In this document: positions 26,451 to 34,757 of the stretch, piece after piece
Numbering within the stretch: the stretch's first letter is position 1
How the letters are laid out: each line of letters begins with the position of its first letter
From: an uncultured Clostridium sp.
GTDB lineage: Bacteria > Bacillota > Clostridia > TANB77 > CAG-508
Length of the DNA: 64,000 nucleotides
Direction: 5' to 3'
Assembly: GCA_900552555.1 (NCBI GenBank)
Contig: URZW01000005.1
Coordinates: 24,671-88,670 of the forward strand
Notes under the pieces: model-generated
Seen by the model: only the letters and a program-made list of their open reading frames with translations
What the model was told of the DNA's origin: nothing
Database searches by the model: none
Translations under genes and position numbers: made by a program

Positions 26451-27209
26451 GTGAAAACTAACATACTAAAGAAATTAATTCAAAAAATTATCAACATAAA
26501 AAATCAAAAACAATTAATAAATTCATTAAAATCAGGAGATTTAGTCTGGGCAAAAATGCCACTTTCAAAATCAAAACTAAAAACAATAGAAGAAACACAT
26601 CAAATACGACCATATCTTGTAATAAAAAAAGGAAAATTTTCAATTTTTGCATTTCAATCATCCTCAACGAATCATAAAGCGTTAAATAACTATCAAGAAT
26701 ATTTTATTAATCGATTAAATTATAATCAAAAAAGAAACAGTTTTATAAATCTTACAAAAGTCTATAAAATTCCATTTATAAATTTAAAAGAAAAATATAT
26801 TACATTAAAAAATCAGGACATAAAAAATATTCAAAAAAGAATTAAAATTCAAATAAATCGAAAATATCCAATAGATATCAATTATCAGTTTTCAGTAGAT
26901 ATACAAATTGTAGAAGGAGATTTAATTATTGTAAATAACAAATTATATTATGTATATGCAGATGATAATGTTTATTTGTATTGCATAGTAGTATATAAAA
27001 AATATATACAAAATGGAGAAAGTTATACTAATATTTGTATAAATAAAAAAACATATTATACAAATTTTGAAGAAAAAATGGTGTTTAATAGAAATATTAA
27101 AATGGAAATTAGTAATATTGCAAGTATAGATGAAAAAGAATTTATATTAAATAAAAAGAAAGAAATAAAATATAAGTTAAAGAGGAAAAGAAGGCTTGAA
27201 AAAAAATAA
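26451..27209 (+). CDS. PemK/MazF-like protein of unknown role
   Basis: About 252 residues, very basic and AT-rich. The segment SGDLVWAKMP near residue 28 and HQIRPYLVIKKGK near 50 match the opening strands of PemK/MazF toxins (GDIV...RPxLVI). The rest is longer than a toxin and no antitoxin gene is adjacent, so a toxin role is doubtful. The start is uncertain. The GTG at 26451 overlaps the ribosome binding site AGGAGGTG, and the next in-frame codons offer only an ATA (26463) at suitable spacing. Either the GTG or a rare start is used. The promoter is probably TTGACA at 26376 with TAATAT at 26400. Confidence 0.5.
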   Translation: MKTNILKKLIQKIINIKNQKQLINSLKSGDLVWAKMPLSKSKLKTIEETHQIRPYLVIKKGKFSIFAFQSSSTNHKALNNYQEYFINRLNYNQKRNSFINLTKVYKIPFINLKEKYITLKNQDIKNIQKRIKIQINRKYPIDINYQFSVDIQIVEGDLIIVNNKLYYVYADDNVYLYCIVVYKKYIQNGESYTNICINKKTYYTNFEEKMVFNRNIKMEISNIASIDEKEFILNKKKEIKYKLKRKRRLEKK

Positions 27210-27260
27210 AAAATAATGTATTATATTACCATAGATTAGAGAACAATAAAAATAGTTATA

Positions 27261-27333
27261 TTTCCGTAAAAATAATGCTTGAAATACATTTAAAATATCA
27301 TTCACAGGTAATTCAAGCATTATTCTTACAGAA
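27261..27333. repeat. Inverted repeat before the solute-binding protein gene
   Basis: Arms of about 22 bases (TTTCCGTAAAAATAATGC... and its inverse ending GCATTATTCTTACAGAAA) with two mismatches and a 28-base loop. It could act as a terminator or leader hairpin. Confidence 0.55.
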
Positions 27334-27357
27334 ACATAATAAAAGGAATGGGATGAT

Positions 27358-28932
27358 ATGAAAACAAAATATTTTAAATATATATTTATTATATTTGCAA
27401 TAGCAATAATGATATTTGCAATTATAAAAATCAAAAAAGATGAGCAAAAAAAAGACGAAATAACAGCTGAAACAACTCAAGAAGAAACACCAGAAGTAAC
27501 AGAATTAAAATTGGGAATAGCATCATTTGATAGTATTAATCCAATATTAAGCAAAAATAAAAATGTACAAGATGTATCAAAAATAATATTTGAACCATTA
27601 ATGACATTGACAAAAGATTACAAATTAGAAAATTGTTTAGCAAAAGAATGGGCAAAGCAAAATGAAACTGTATATTTAATCAAATTAAGAGATGATAAAA
27701 AGTGGTCAGATGGGCAAAAATTCACAGCAAATGATGTGCGTTTTACAATTGATAGGTTAAAAGATTCAGACACAATTTATTCAGCCAATGTTCAACACAT
27801 CACAACAGTTGAGGTTGTAGATGATTCAACAATAAGAATTACATTAGACCAAGAAGTTCCATTTTTTGAATATAATTTGACATTTCCAATATTATCTAAT
27901 AATTATTATAGTGATAAAGAATTCACCGCTGATATAGTACCTGTAGGAACAGGAATGTACAAAGTAAGTGATGTTCAAGATAATGCATTAATTTTAGTTA
28001 AAAATGAATATTATCCGGAAAGTGATAAATTGAAATTAGGTAGAATTACAGTAACAACTTATGCAAGTGCTGGTGAATTATATAATGCATTTAAAACTGG
28101 AAGTGTAGATTTAATAGGTACCCAAAATACTAATTTAAAGGAATATATAGGAACAATAGGATATCAGTCAAAAGAAATGAAGGGTAGAGAACATGATTTT
28201 ATAGCATTTAATACACAAGGTGAAATATTATCCCAATTGAATGTGAGAAAGGCAATTTGCTATTCAATAGATAAATCAAATATTGTTTCAAGTGTATATG
28301 GAGATAATTATTACACATCAAGTTTTCCATTAGATTATGGAAATTGGCTATATCAAGAACAAGATTCAAGTGCAGGCTATAATTTGGAACAAGCAAAACA
28401 AATTTTAGTTGATGATGGATGGAATTATAAATATAAATATTGGCAGAAAGTAGTAAATTATAGAACACAAAGAATCTCATTGAATTTTGTTGTGAAATCA
28501 ACAGATGCAAATAAAGTTGCTGTTGTACAAAATATTAAGACACAATTAGAAAATCAAGGTTTTAGAATTAATTTGATAAAAGCAAATGAAAGTCAATATC
28601 AGAGTTATTTAACAAATAAAAATTATGATATGATATTATGCAGTATGAATTTGTCTGTAAGTCCAGATTTATCTACATTTTTTGGAAGTAATAATTTGGC
28701 AAACTATTCAAATGAAGAAGTTACAAATATTATGAATGAGGTTAAAAATTTAAGTGATGATGAAAAATTGAAACAAGACTACAAAAGACTAGGTGAAATT
28801 TATAAAAGTGAAATGCCATATTTAAGTTTATATAATAATAAATATACAGTTGCGTACAGTACAGGGGTGGCTGGAACAATAGAACCCAACTGGTTTTATC
28901 AATTCTATAATATTAAAGATTGGCATAAATAA
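27358..28932 (+). CDS. Oligopeptide-type ABC transporter substrate-binding protein
   Basis: A 524-residue family 5 extracellular solute-binding protein (OppA/DppA type). The N-terminus is a membrane anchor (about 6-22) without the lipobox Cys that usually tethers these proteins. The body has family features: FEPLMTLTKDYKLENCLAKE, LRDDKKWSDGQKFTANDV, VPVGTGMYKV and LNVRKAICYSIDKSNIV. It would deliver peptides or similar ligands to an ABC permease, but no permease or ATPase genes lie nearby, so the partner is elsewhere or the protein is a sensor. Confidence 0.88.
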   Translation: MKTKYFKYIFIIFAIAIMIFAIIKIKKDEQKKDEITAETTQEETPEVTELKLGIASFDSINPILSKNKNVQDVSKIIFEPLMTLTKDYKLENCLAKEWAKQNETVYLIKLRDDKKWSDGQKFTANDVRFTIDRLKDSDTIYSANVQHITTVEVVDDSTIRITLDQEVPFFEYNLTFPILSNNYYSDKEFTADIVPVGTGMYKVSDVQDNALILVKNEYYPESDKLKLGRITVTTYASAGELYNAFKTGSVDLIGTQNTNLKEYIGTIGYQSKEMKGREHDFIAFNTQGEILSQLNVRKAICYSIDKSNIVSSVYGDNYYTSSFPLDYGNWLYQEQDSSAGYNLEQAKQILVDDGWNYKYKYWQKVVNYRTQRISLNFVVKSTDANKVAVVQNIKTQLENQGFRINLIKANESQYQSYLTNKNYDMILCSMNLSVSPDLSTFFGSNNLANYSNEEVTNIMNEVKNLSDDEKLKQDYKRLGEIYKSEMPYLSLYNNKYTVAYSTGVAGTIEPNWFYQFYNIKDWHK

Positions 28933-28949
28933 AAAAATTTAAAAATGTA

Positions 28950-28979
28950 TTGACAAAAACAATTGTTTAGTGATATAAA
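28950..28979 (+). promoter_or_regulatory. recA promoter with LexA-like palindrome
   Basis: TTGACA (28950) and TATAAA (28974) with an 18-base spacer. The spacer contains AAACAATTGTTT (28957-28968), an AAC-N4-GTT palindrome like a Firmicute LexA (DinR) box. Confidence 0.55.
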
Positions 28980-29023
28980 ATAGATATCAAACAAAAGTTC
29001 AATAATTTAAGGAGGAAATAACA

Positions 29024-30085
29024 ATGGCAGAAAATACAGAAAAGAAAAAGGCTCTAGAAGCAGCAATGAGTCAAATAGAAAAACAATTTGGAAAAGGTTC
29101 AGTAATGAAACTAGGAGAATTTAAAGCAATGGAAATAGAAGCAATTCCAACAGGAGCATTAAGTTTAGACATGGCTTTAGGTATAGGAGGAGTTCCTAGA
29201 GGAAGAATTATAGAAGTATTTGGACCTGAATCATCAGGTAAAACAACACTTGCATTACATGTTGTAGCAGAAGCACAAAAAATGGGAGGAGAAGCAGCAT
29301 TTATAGATGCAGAACATGCTTTAGACCCAGTATATGCAAAAAAATTAGGTGTAGATATAGATAATTTAATAGTATCTCAACCAGATACAGGAGAACAAGC
29401 TCTTGAAATAACAGAAAGTTTAATAAGAAGTGGAGCATTAGATGTAATAGTTGTAGACTCCGTTGCTGCATTAGTTCCAAAGGCAGAAATTGATGGAGAC
29501 ATGGGAGATTCTCACATGGGACTTCAAGCAAGATTAATGTCACAAGCATTAAGAAAATTAGCAGGAGCAATAAACAAAACAAAAACAGTATTAATATTTA
29601 TTAACCAATTAAGAGAAAAAATAGGAGTAATGTTTGGAAACCCAGAAACAACAACAGGTGGAAGAGCATTAAAATTCTATGCATCAGTAAGACTTGATAT
29701 AAGAAAAATAGAAAATATCAAACAAGATGGGGAAGTTAAAGGAAATAGGGTTAGAGTAAAGGTTATCAAAAATAAAGTTGCTCCACCATTTAGAGAGGCT
29801 GAATTTGATATTGTTTATGGTGAGGGAATTTCTAAAGCAGGAAATATTTTAGATATGGCTGTAAATATGGACATTATAGAAAAAAGTGGTTCATGGTTTA
29901 GTTATGATGGCAATAGAATTGGACAAGGTAGAGAGAATGTTAAAAAATACTTAAAGGAAAATCCTGAAATTTTAGCAGATGTTGAGCAAAAAGTTAGAGC
30001 AAACTTTGCTAAAGCATTTCAAGATAGCTTAGGCGAAGAATTACCAGAAGTAGATGAAGATGGTGAATTTGAAGATGAAGAGTAA
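29024..30085 (+). CDS. recA: Recombinase RecA
   Basis: A 353-residue RecA, the ATP-dependent strand-exchange protein and SOS co-protease. Walker A is GPESSGKTT at 67-75; the Walker B strand is [10 protein letters not shown]; loop L2 includes [18 protein letters not shown]. The acidic C-terminal tail ends [15 protein letters not shown] follows AAGGAGGAAATAAC. Its promoter carries a LexA-like palindrome. recX lies two genes downstream. Confidence 0.98.
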   Translation: MAENTEKKKALEAAMSQIEKQFGKGSVMKLGEFKAMEIEAIPTGALSLDMALGIGGVPRGRIIEVFGPESSGKTTLALHVVAEAQKMGGEAAFIDAEHALDPVYAKKLGVDIDNLIVSQPDTGEQALEITESLIRSGALDVIVVDSVAALVPKAEIDGDMGDSHMGLQARLMSQALRKLAGAINKTKTVLIFINQLREKIGVMFGNPETTTGGRALKFYASVRLDIRKIENIKQDGEVKGNRVRVKVIKNKVAPPFREAEFDIVYGEGISKAGNILDMAVNMDIIEKSGSWFSYDGNRIGQGRENVKKYLKENPEILADVEQKVRANFAKAFQDSLGEELPEVDEDGEFEDEE

Positions 30086-30143
30086 GATTTAAGTAGTGTA
30101 TAAAAACTTAAATTTGAATTTATTATAGGAAGGAGGTATGCAT

Positions 30144-30644
30144 ATGAATAATAAAGAAATTTTGGAAATATTGGATCAAAGATTTGATAAAATAGACGAA
30201 AGATTTGAAAAAATAGATGAAAGATTTGAAAAAATAAATGAAAGATTCGAAAAAATGGATGAAAGATTCGAAAAAATGGATGAAAGAATGGACAAAGGAT
30301 TTAAAGAAGTTAATGATAAAATCAAAGAAACCAATGACAAAATGAATAAAGGCTTTAAAGAAATAAATAACAAAATGAATAAAGGCTTTAAAGAAACTAA
30401 TGATAAAATGAATAAAGGCTTTAAAGAAACTAATGACAAAATGGATAAAGGGTTCGAAGAAGTTAACAATAAATTAGACATAGTAGTAAATTCTAATATA
30501 GCTCAAATTCTTGTAGCTCAAACTAAAAATACAAAAGAACTTAATGAAAAAATAGACAAATACATAGAAAAAAATGAAACAGAGCATAAAAAATTTGACT
30601 ATGAAATAGCAGATACAAGAATAAAACTTAAATTTGCTAGATAA
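30144..30644 (+). CDS. Repetitive coiled-coil protein between recA and recX
   Basis: A 166-residue protein, nearly all coiled coil. Residues about 12-50 are tandem 7-residue units (RFEKIDE, RFEKMDE). Residues about 55-110 are tandem 11-residue units (MNKGFKETNDK). A non-repeated end follows (LDIVVNSNIAQILVAQ). The matching DNA is in 21-bp and 33-bp tandem repeats. I know no function; such proteins may be structural or cell-surface-free tethers. ATG 30144 is six bases after AAGGAGGT and is preferred over the ATG two codons earlier, which touches that site. Confidence 0.7.
   Translation: MNNKEILEILDQRFDKIDERFEKIDERFEKINERFEKMDERFEKMDERMDKGFKEVNDKIKETNDKMNKGFKEINNKMNKGFKETNDKMNKGFKETNDKMDKGFEEVNNKLDIVVNSNIAQILVAQTKNTKELNEKIDKYIEKNETEHKKFDYEIADTRIKLKFAR
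30180..30450 (+). repeat. In-frame 21-bp and 33-bp tandem repeats
   Basis: About five 21-bp units (GAAAGATTTGAAAAAATAGA type) are followed by about four 33-bp units (AATAAAGGCTTTAAAGAAAC type). Both unit lengths are multiples of three, so copy-number change keeps the frame. Confidence 0.8.
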
Positions 30645-30667
30645 AAATAAAAGATTGGAAGTAATAA

Positions 30668-31117
30668 ATGTATACAATAGAAGAATTTGATAAAGGAAAA
30701 ACAAAAATATTAAAATACATACTTTATAAAAAAAGAAGTGAAAATGAAGTTAGAAAAAAATTTGAAAAAGAATTAGATGAAAACATGTTGGAAGATATTA
30801 TCGAATATTTAAAAGAGGCTAAATATATTGACGATAGCGATTATATAAGAAGAACAGTAAACAACTTCATAATTTTAAAAAATTTATCAATAAAAGAATT
30901 AAAATACAAATTACTAGCAAAAGGTTTGAACAAAAATGATATTGAAGATTACATTTACGAAAACAAAGAAGAGCTAGAAGAATATGAAGTAAAATCAATA
31001 TCAAATATAATATACAAAAAATCAGTAGCTATGGAAAAAGATGAAATAAAACAATATTTATTAAAAAAAGGTTATAAATTGGAAAATATAAATAAAGCAA
31101 TTGAAGAACAAATCTGA
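30668..31117 (+). CDS. recX: Regulatory protein RecX
   Basis: A 149-residue, three-tandem three-helix RecX protein, which binds RecA filaments and limits their activity. Typical repeats are visible: ILYKKRSENEVRKKF, LKYKLLAKGLNKNDIEDYI and IKQYLLKKGYKLENI. ATG follows TTGGAAG. The 3' end lies 19 bases before the scpA start. Confidence 0.9.
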   Translation: MYTIEEFDKGKTKILKYILYKKRSENEVRKKFEKELDENMLEDIIEYLKEAKYIDDSDYIRRTVNNFIILKNLSIKELKYKLLAKGLNKNDIEDYIYENKEELEEYEVKSISNIIYKKSVAMEKDEIKQYLLKKGYKLENINKAIEEQI

Positions 31118-31136
31118 AAGAATCAAGGAGAAAACA

Positions 31137-31886
31137 ATGTCAATATTAACACTAGAAACTAAGAAATATTCAATAAAAATAGATAATTTTGAAGGACCAT
31201 TGGATTTATTATGCTATTTAATAGATAAAAATAAAATGAATATTTATGATGTAAATTTAACAGAAATAACAAATCAATATATAGAATATTTAAATGCAAT
31301 GGAAGAAATGAATTTAGAAATTGCAAGTGAATTTATAGTTATGGCATCAACACTGTTATATTTAAAATCTAAAAACTTATTACCAAAACAAGAAGAGGAA
31401 GAAGAAGAAATAACAGAGGAAGAACTAATAAGAAGAATAATTGAGTATAAAAAATTCAAAGAAATTAGCAAAGTTTTTAAAGAAAATTATGCTATATTTG
31501 CAAATAAATTTTATAAAGGACAAGAAGAAATAAAATTACCAAAGCAAAAATTGGAAAAAGATTATGGACCTGAAAAAATTCCAGAAGTATATAAATTGTT
31601 GGTTGAAAGAAATAGTGTTAAAATAAATCAAAATGCTAAAAACATTGAAAAAATTGCATTAGTAGATAAATATACTGTTGCTGATAAAGTAAAGGACATG
31701 TATAAAATTCTAGCAAAACAAAAGAAATTTGTATTTAACAAAGTGTTTTCAATTAAAAAACACGAAAAACAAGAAGTGGTAACAGCTTTTAGTGGTTTAC
31801 TTGAATTATCCAGAAGAAACAAAGTAGAAACAAGTCAAGAAGAAATTTTTGGTGATATTGCAGTTGAGGAAAAGAAAAATAAATAG
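31137..31886 (+). CDS. scpA: Segregation and condensation protein A
   Basis: A 249-residue kleisin that bridges the two heads of SMC in the chromosome condensation complex. The N-terminal DNFEGPLDLLCYLIDKNKMN and the acidic central region (QEEEEEEITEEELIRRI) are characteristic. ATG 31137 follows AAGGAG and matches the family start; a longer reading would overlap recX. The usual partner scpB is not adjacent, which is uncommon in Firmicutes; a NUDIX gene follows instead. Confidence 0.93.
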   Translation: MSILTLETKKYSIKIDNFEGPLDLLCYLIDKNKMNIYDVNLTEITNQYIEYLNAMEEMNLEIASEFIVMASTLLYLKSKNLLPKQEEEEEEITEEELIRRIIEYKKFKEISKVFKENYAIFANKFYKGQEEIKLPKQKLEKDYGPEKIPEVYKLLVERNSVKINQNAKNIEKIALVDKYTVADKVKDMYKILAKQKKFVFNKVFSIKKHEKQEVVTAFSGLLELSRRNKVETSQEEIFGDIAVEEKKNK

Positions 31887-31931
31887 CAAATCGGTTTAAA
31901 AGTTAATTTTAATTTGGAGAAGAAGTAAAAT

Positions 31932-32489
31932 ATGAAACAAATAACATTTGATTATAAAGAAAATTTAAAATATCAAAAAGTAAAAGATAAAGTCAGAGCA
32001 GTTATTCTAAATGAAGATGGAAGAGCACTTTTAGTAAAATATGCTGGTTTATATATGTTACCTGGGGGGAAAATAGATGCGAATGAAACTGAAAAGGAAG
32101 CATTAAGAAGAGAAATATTAGAAGAATCAGGGATAGATATATTTATAGATACTGATATTGAAAGTGAGGAACCTTTTTTACAAATAGAAACATATAATCA
32201 AAATTATTATGATAGAAAAGCTGATAAAAAAATAAATAGAGTGAGAAAAACATCTTTTTATGCATTGAAAACAAATCAAAAAATAAAAATTGAAAAACAA
32301 AGACTATCAGAAAGTGAAAAACAAAAAAATCTTATTGTTAAATTTGAAAATCTATCAGTAATAGAATATAAAGTTCAAAATAATCAAACAGATAATTTTA
32401 GACAAGAAATATTTGATAGAGAAATTTTAACAGCACTAAAAGAATATCGTAATTACAAAGAATGTAAAGAAAAAGAAGGACAAAGATAA
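31932..32489 (+). CDS. NUDIX hydrolase
   Basis: A 185-residue protein with a clear Nudix box: GGKIDANETEKEALRREI followed by LEESGI (pattern Gx5Ex7RExxEExG, with the residues in place). It hydrolyses a nucleoside diphosphate linked to another moiety; the substrate is unknown. ATG follows TTGGAGAAG. It lies within the scpA to ytfJ run and is probably co-transcribed with scpA. Confidence 0.9.
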   Translation: MKQITFDYKENLKYQKVKDKVRAVILNEDGRALLVKYAGLYMLPGGKIDANETEKEALRREILEESGIDIFIDTDIESEEPFLQIETYNQNYYDRKADKKINRVRKTSFYALKTNQKIKIEKQRLSESEKQKNLIVKFENLSVIEYKVQNNQTDNFRQEIFDREILTALKEYRNYKECKEKEGQR

Positions 32490-32506
32490 AAAATATAGAT
32501 AATAAA

Positions 32507-32534
32507 GTTTAAATACTAAAAAAAAGGAAAAACT
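32507..32534 (+). promoter_or_regulatory. Candidate sigma-F-like promoter of ytfI-ytfJ
   Basis: GTTTA, 14-base spacer, GGAAAAACT, resembling the forespore consensus GYWTA / GGnrAnAnT. The spacer is shorter than the usual 15-16. Confidence 0.3.
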
Positions 32535-32564
32535 AATAATATTACTTCAAAAGAAGGTGATATA

Positions 32565-33191
32565 TTGGTTTTTCTTTTTATAATTTTAATGATAATAGTT
32601 ATACTAATAACAATAAAAATAAAATTAGAAATACAAAATCTTAAAATATCAACAAATGAAACTCCACATTTAAATAAAAAATATCAAATAAAAATTGTAA
32701 TATATACATTAGGATGTATACCAATTTTAAAAATAAATTTAAATAATAAAAAAATACAAAAAGTAATAAACAATCCAAAGATAAAAGAAAAAATAAAACA
32801 ACAAGAAACTAAAATAATAGAAAATAAAGTAAATATTGATAAAGAATTAATAACTTCACTAAAAAATATAAAAACAGAAATAAAAGAAATAAATTTAAAA
32901 ATCATAATAGGAACAGAAAATGCATCATTAACAGCATTTACAATACCAGTTATAAGTACACTTGTAGCAATTTTTTTAAGCAAACAGATAAAAAAATATA
33001 ATGAGAAGCAAGTATTTTTAGTAGAACCTGTATATATTGATAAAAATTTATTAAATATAGAAATTTCAAGTATATTTCAAATAAAAATGATACATATTAT
33101 AAATACAATATGTATCGTAAATAAGAAAAGGAAAGGTGATAAAAATGAGCGAACATCCAATAGAAGGTCTTATGACTACGGCTATGAATAG
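32565..33191 (+). CDS. ytfI: DUF2953 membrane-associated protein (YtfI-like)
   Basis: A 208-residue protein with an N-terminal membrane segment (FLFIILMIIVILITI), a middle region LGCIPILKINL, and a second hydrophobic stretch near ENASLTAFTIPVISTLVAIF. This matches the DUF2953 proteins encoded just before ytfJ in Bacillus. The molecular role is unknown; in Bacillus the pair is linked to sporulation. TTG start after AAGGTGAT. Its 3' end overlaps ytfJ by 47 bases, which supports co-translation. Confidence 0.75.
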   Translation: MVFLFIILMIIVILITIKIKLEIQNLKISTNETPHLNKKYQIKIVIYTLGCIPILKINLNNKKIQKVINNPKIKEKIKQQETKIIENKVNIDKELITSLKNIKTEIKEINLKIIIGTENASLTAFTIPVISTLVAIFLSKQIKKYNEKQVFLVEPVYIDKNLLNIEISSIFQIKMIHIINTICIVNKKRKGDKNERTSNRRSYDYGYE

Positions 33192-33696
33192 TATTAAAGA
33201 TATGATAGATGTAAATACAATAATTGGAGAACCTATAGAAACATCAAATAATATAGTAATTATACCAATATCAAAAGTTTCTTTTGGATTTGCCGCAGGT
33301 GGTAGTGAATTTAAAGGTGAAACAATTGATGAATATAAAAAAGTAGAGAAAGAAGAACAAATACAATATAGATTACCATTTGGAGGAGGAGCTGGAGCAG
33401 GAGTTACAATAAACCCAGTTGCATTTTTGGTGATTCAAGCAAATAATATAAAACTTATGCCATTATGCCATTCTTCTAGTATAGATAGATTATTAGATTA
33501 TGTTCCAGATTTAATGGAAAAGACAAATAATATGATGAATAGAATTGTTAGTAATAAAAAAGAAGAAACAGAAAAAATCTTAAAAGAAATGCAAAAAAGA
33601 AATAGTAAAAATATTAATAATGTTAAAGAAGAAGTTAATGAAATTAAAAGCGAAGTTAATAATATGAAATTAGAAAATAATAATCAAGATGATTAG
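33145..33696 (+). CDS. ytfJ: Sporulation protein YtfJ (GerW family)
   Basis: A 183-residue forespore protein. The core has VNTIIGEPIETSNNIVIIPI, SFGFAAGGSEF and LPFGGGAGAGVTINPVAFLV, the glycine-rich YtfJ/GerW signature. GerW is needed for L-alanine germination in Bacillus. The C-terminal 45 residues are a Lys/Glu/Asn coiled coil. ATG 33145 follows AAAGGTGAT; an upstream GTG lies in that binding site. Confidence 0.9.
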   Translation: MSEHPIEGLMTTAMNSIKDMIDVNTIIGEPIETSNNIVIIPISKVSFGFAAGGSEFKGETIDEYKKVEKEEQIQYRLPFGGGAGAGVTINPVAFLVIQANNIKLMPLCHSSSIDRLLDYVPDLMEKTNNMMNRIVSNKKEETEKILKEMQKRNSKNINNVKEEVNEIKSEVNNMKLENNNQDD

Positions 33697-33706
33697 AAAT
33701 AATTTA

Positions 33707-33765
33707 AAAAATGTCCTTTTTGAAGACAATGTCCCAAACAGAACCGTCCCCAAAAGGACATTTTT
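33707..33765. repeat. Palindromic repeat after ytfJ, also a likely terminator
   Basis: Outer arms AAAAATGTCCTTTT / AAAAGGACATTTTT enclose GTCCCAAACAGAACCGTCCC, the same core as at 5380. The T run makes it a probable transcription stop. Confidence 0.75.
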
Positions 33766-33766
33766 A

Positions 33767-33798
33767 TTTTGTCGAAAACTTCTGTAAAATCGACAAAA
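33767..33798. promoter_or_regulatory. Two Spo0A-box-like sites before spoIIAA
   Basis: TTTTGTCGAAAA (33767-33778) matches the 0A box TTGTCGAAA exactly. AAATCGACAAAA (33787-33798) is a second, inverted TTTTGTCGAT site. Confidence 0.55.
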
Positions 33799-33815
33799 CT
33801 TCTATTTTTTTGCTA

Positions 33816-33844
33816 TTGGAAAAAACTGGAAAAAGATTTATAAT
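33816..33844 (+). promoter_or_regulatory. Promoter of the spoIIA operon
   Basis: TTGGAA, 17-base spacer, TATAAT, just downstream of the paired Spo0A-like boxes. This spacing resembles Spo0A-activated sigma-A promoters. Confidence 0.5.
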
Positions 33845-33880
33845 ACATATATAAAGCAAAAGAAAAAGGAGCGGACAAGT

Positions 33881-34192
33881 ATGGAATCAAAATTTTATGA
33901 AGAAAAAAAAATGTTAGTTTTTAAAATTACAGATGAAATTGATGACTGTAGTGTACAAAAGATAAGGAGGAGAGCTGATTATGAAATTGAAAGATATATG
34001 CCTAGAAAAGTTGTATTTGATTTTGATAGTGTTACTTTCATGGATAGTGCAGGAATAGGATTAATAATAGGAAGATACAAATTTGCAAATATGCTTGGAG
34101 GAAAATTGGAAGTCGCAAATTTAACTCAAAGTGTTAGAAAAATATTTGAAATGAGCGGAATTCTAAAATTAATTCCAGTAACAGAATTATAA
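33881..34192 (+). CDS. spoIIAA: Anti-sigma F factor antagonist
   Basis: A 103-residue STAS protein. When unphosphorylated it frees sigma F from SpoIIAB in the forespore. The phosphorylatable Ser56 lies in FMDSAGIGLIIGRY. ATG follows AAAGGAGCGGAC. It is followed by spoIIAB after 66 bases that contain a dispersed hairpin repeat, an unusual gap for this normally tight operon. Confidence 0.96.
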   Translation: MESKFYEEKKMLVFKITDEIDDCSVQKIRRRADYEIERYMPRKVVFDFDSVTFMDSAGIGLIIGRYKFANMLGGKLEVANLTQSVRKIFEMSGILKLIPVTEL

Positions 34193-34198
34193 TTTTTA

Positions 34199-34256
34199 TA
34201 TATTATGAAAGGTATACAACTTTCATAATATAAATACATTGAAAGGAAAATATAGA
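34199..34256. repeat. Two-hairpin dispersed repeat, copy 3, inside the spoIIA operon
   Basis: Perfect 13-bp arms TATATTATGAAAG / CTTTCATAATATA around GTATACAA, then ATACATTGAAAGG. The second hairpin is lost and its place is taken by the spoIIAB ribosome binding site. Confidence 0.7.
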
Positions 34257-34258
34257 TT

Positions 34259-34738
34259 ATGAAAGAACAAATTGAAAATGAAATGAAATTAGAATTTTTA
34301 AATAAAGGAGCAAATGAAGCATTTGCAAGAATAACAGTTGCGGCATTTGCATCACAATTAGACCCTACAATAGAGGAACTTGCAGACATAAAAACAGCTG
34401 TATCAGAAGCAGTTACTAATTGCATAATTCATGCATACGAAAACAGACAGGGTATAATAAAAATAAATGCACAATTAAAGGGCAATGAAATAATAATTCA
34501 AATTTCAGACAATGGAAAAGGAATAGAAAATGTAGATGTTGCAAAAGAACCATTATACACAACAAAGCCAAATCTAGAAAGGTCAGGAATGGGATTTACA
34601 ATAATGGAAAGCTTTATGGACACAATGAAAGTTGAATCAATTGTTGGATTAGGTACAAAAGTCACATTAACAAAAACAATAAAGAAACAGGAAGAGAAAA
34701 TTGATGAAAGTCAGTTAACAGCTATAACAAAAGAATAA
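34259..34738 (+). CDS. spoIIAB: Anti-sigma F factor, serine kinase
   Basis: A 159-residue GHKL-fold kinase that holds sigma F inactive and phosphorylates SpoIIAA. The N box ([14 protein letters not shown]), G1 box (ISDNGKGI) and G2 region ([13 protein letters not shown]) are intact. ATG follows GAAAGGAAAATA. A short C-terminal extension continues past the domain. Confidence 0.96.
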   Translation: MKEQIENEMKLEFLNKGANEAFARITVAAFASQLDPTIEELADIKTAVSEAVTNCIIHAYENRQGIIKINAQLKGNEIIIQISDNGKGIENVDVAKEPLYTTKPNLERSGMGFTIMESFMDTMKVESIVGLGTKVTLTKTIKKQEEKIDESQLTAITKE

Positions 34739-34757
34739 AATAGAGGTAAGTGTACAT

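Noticed and set aside
30138..30644. Phage tail or methyl-accepting chemotaxis origin for the coiled-coil gene
   Set aside because: Similarity to such proteins would rest only on low-complexity heptads, which is not evidence of common function.
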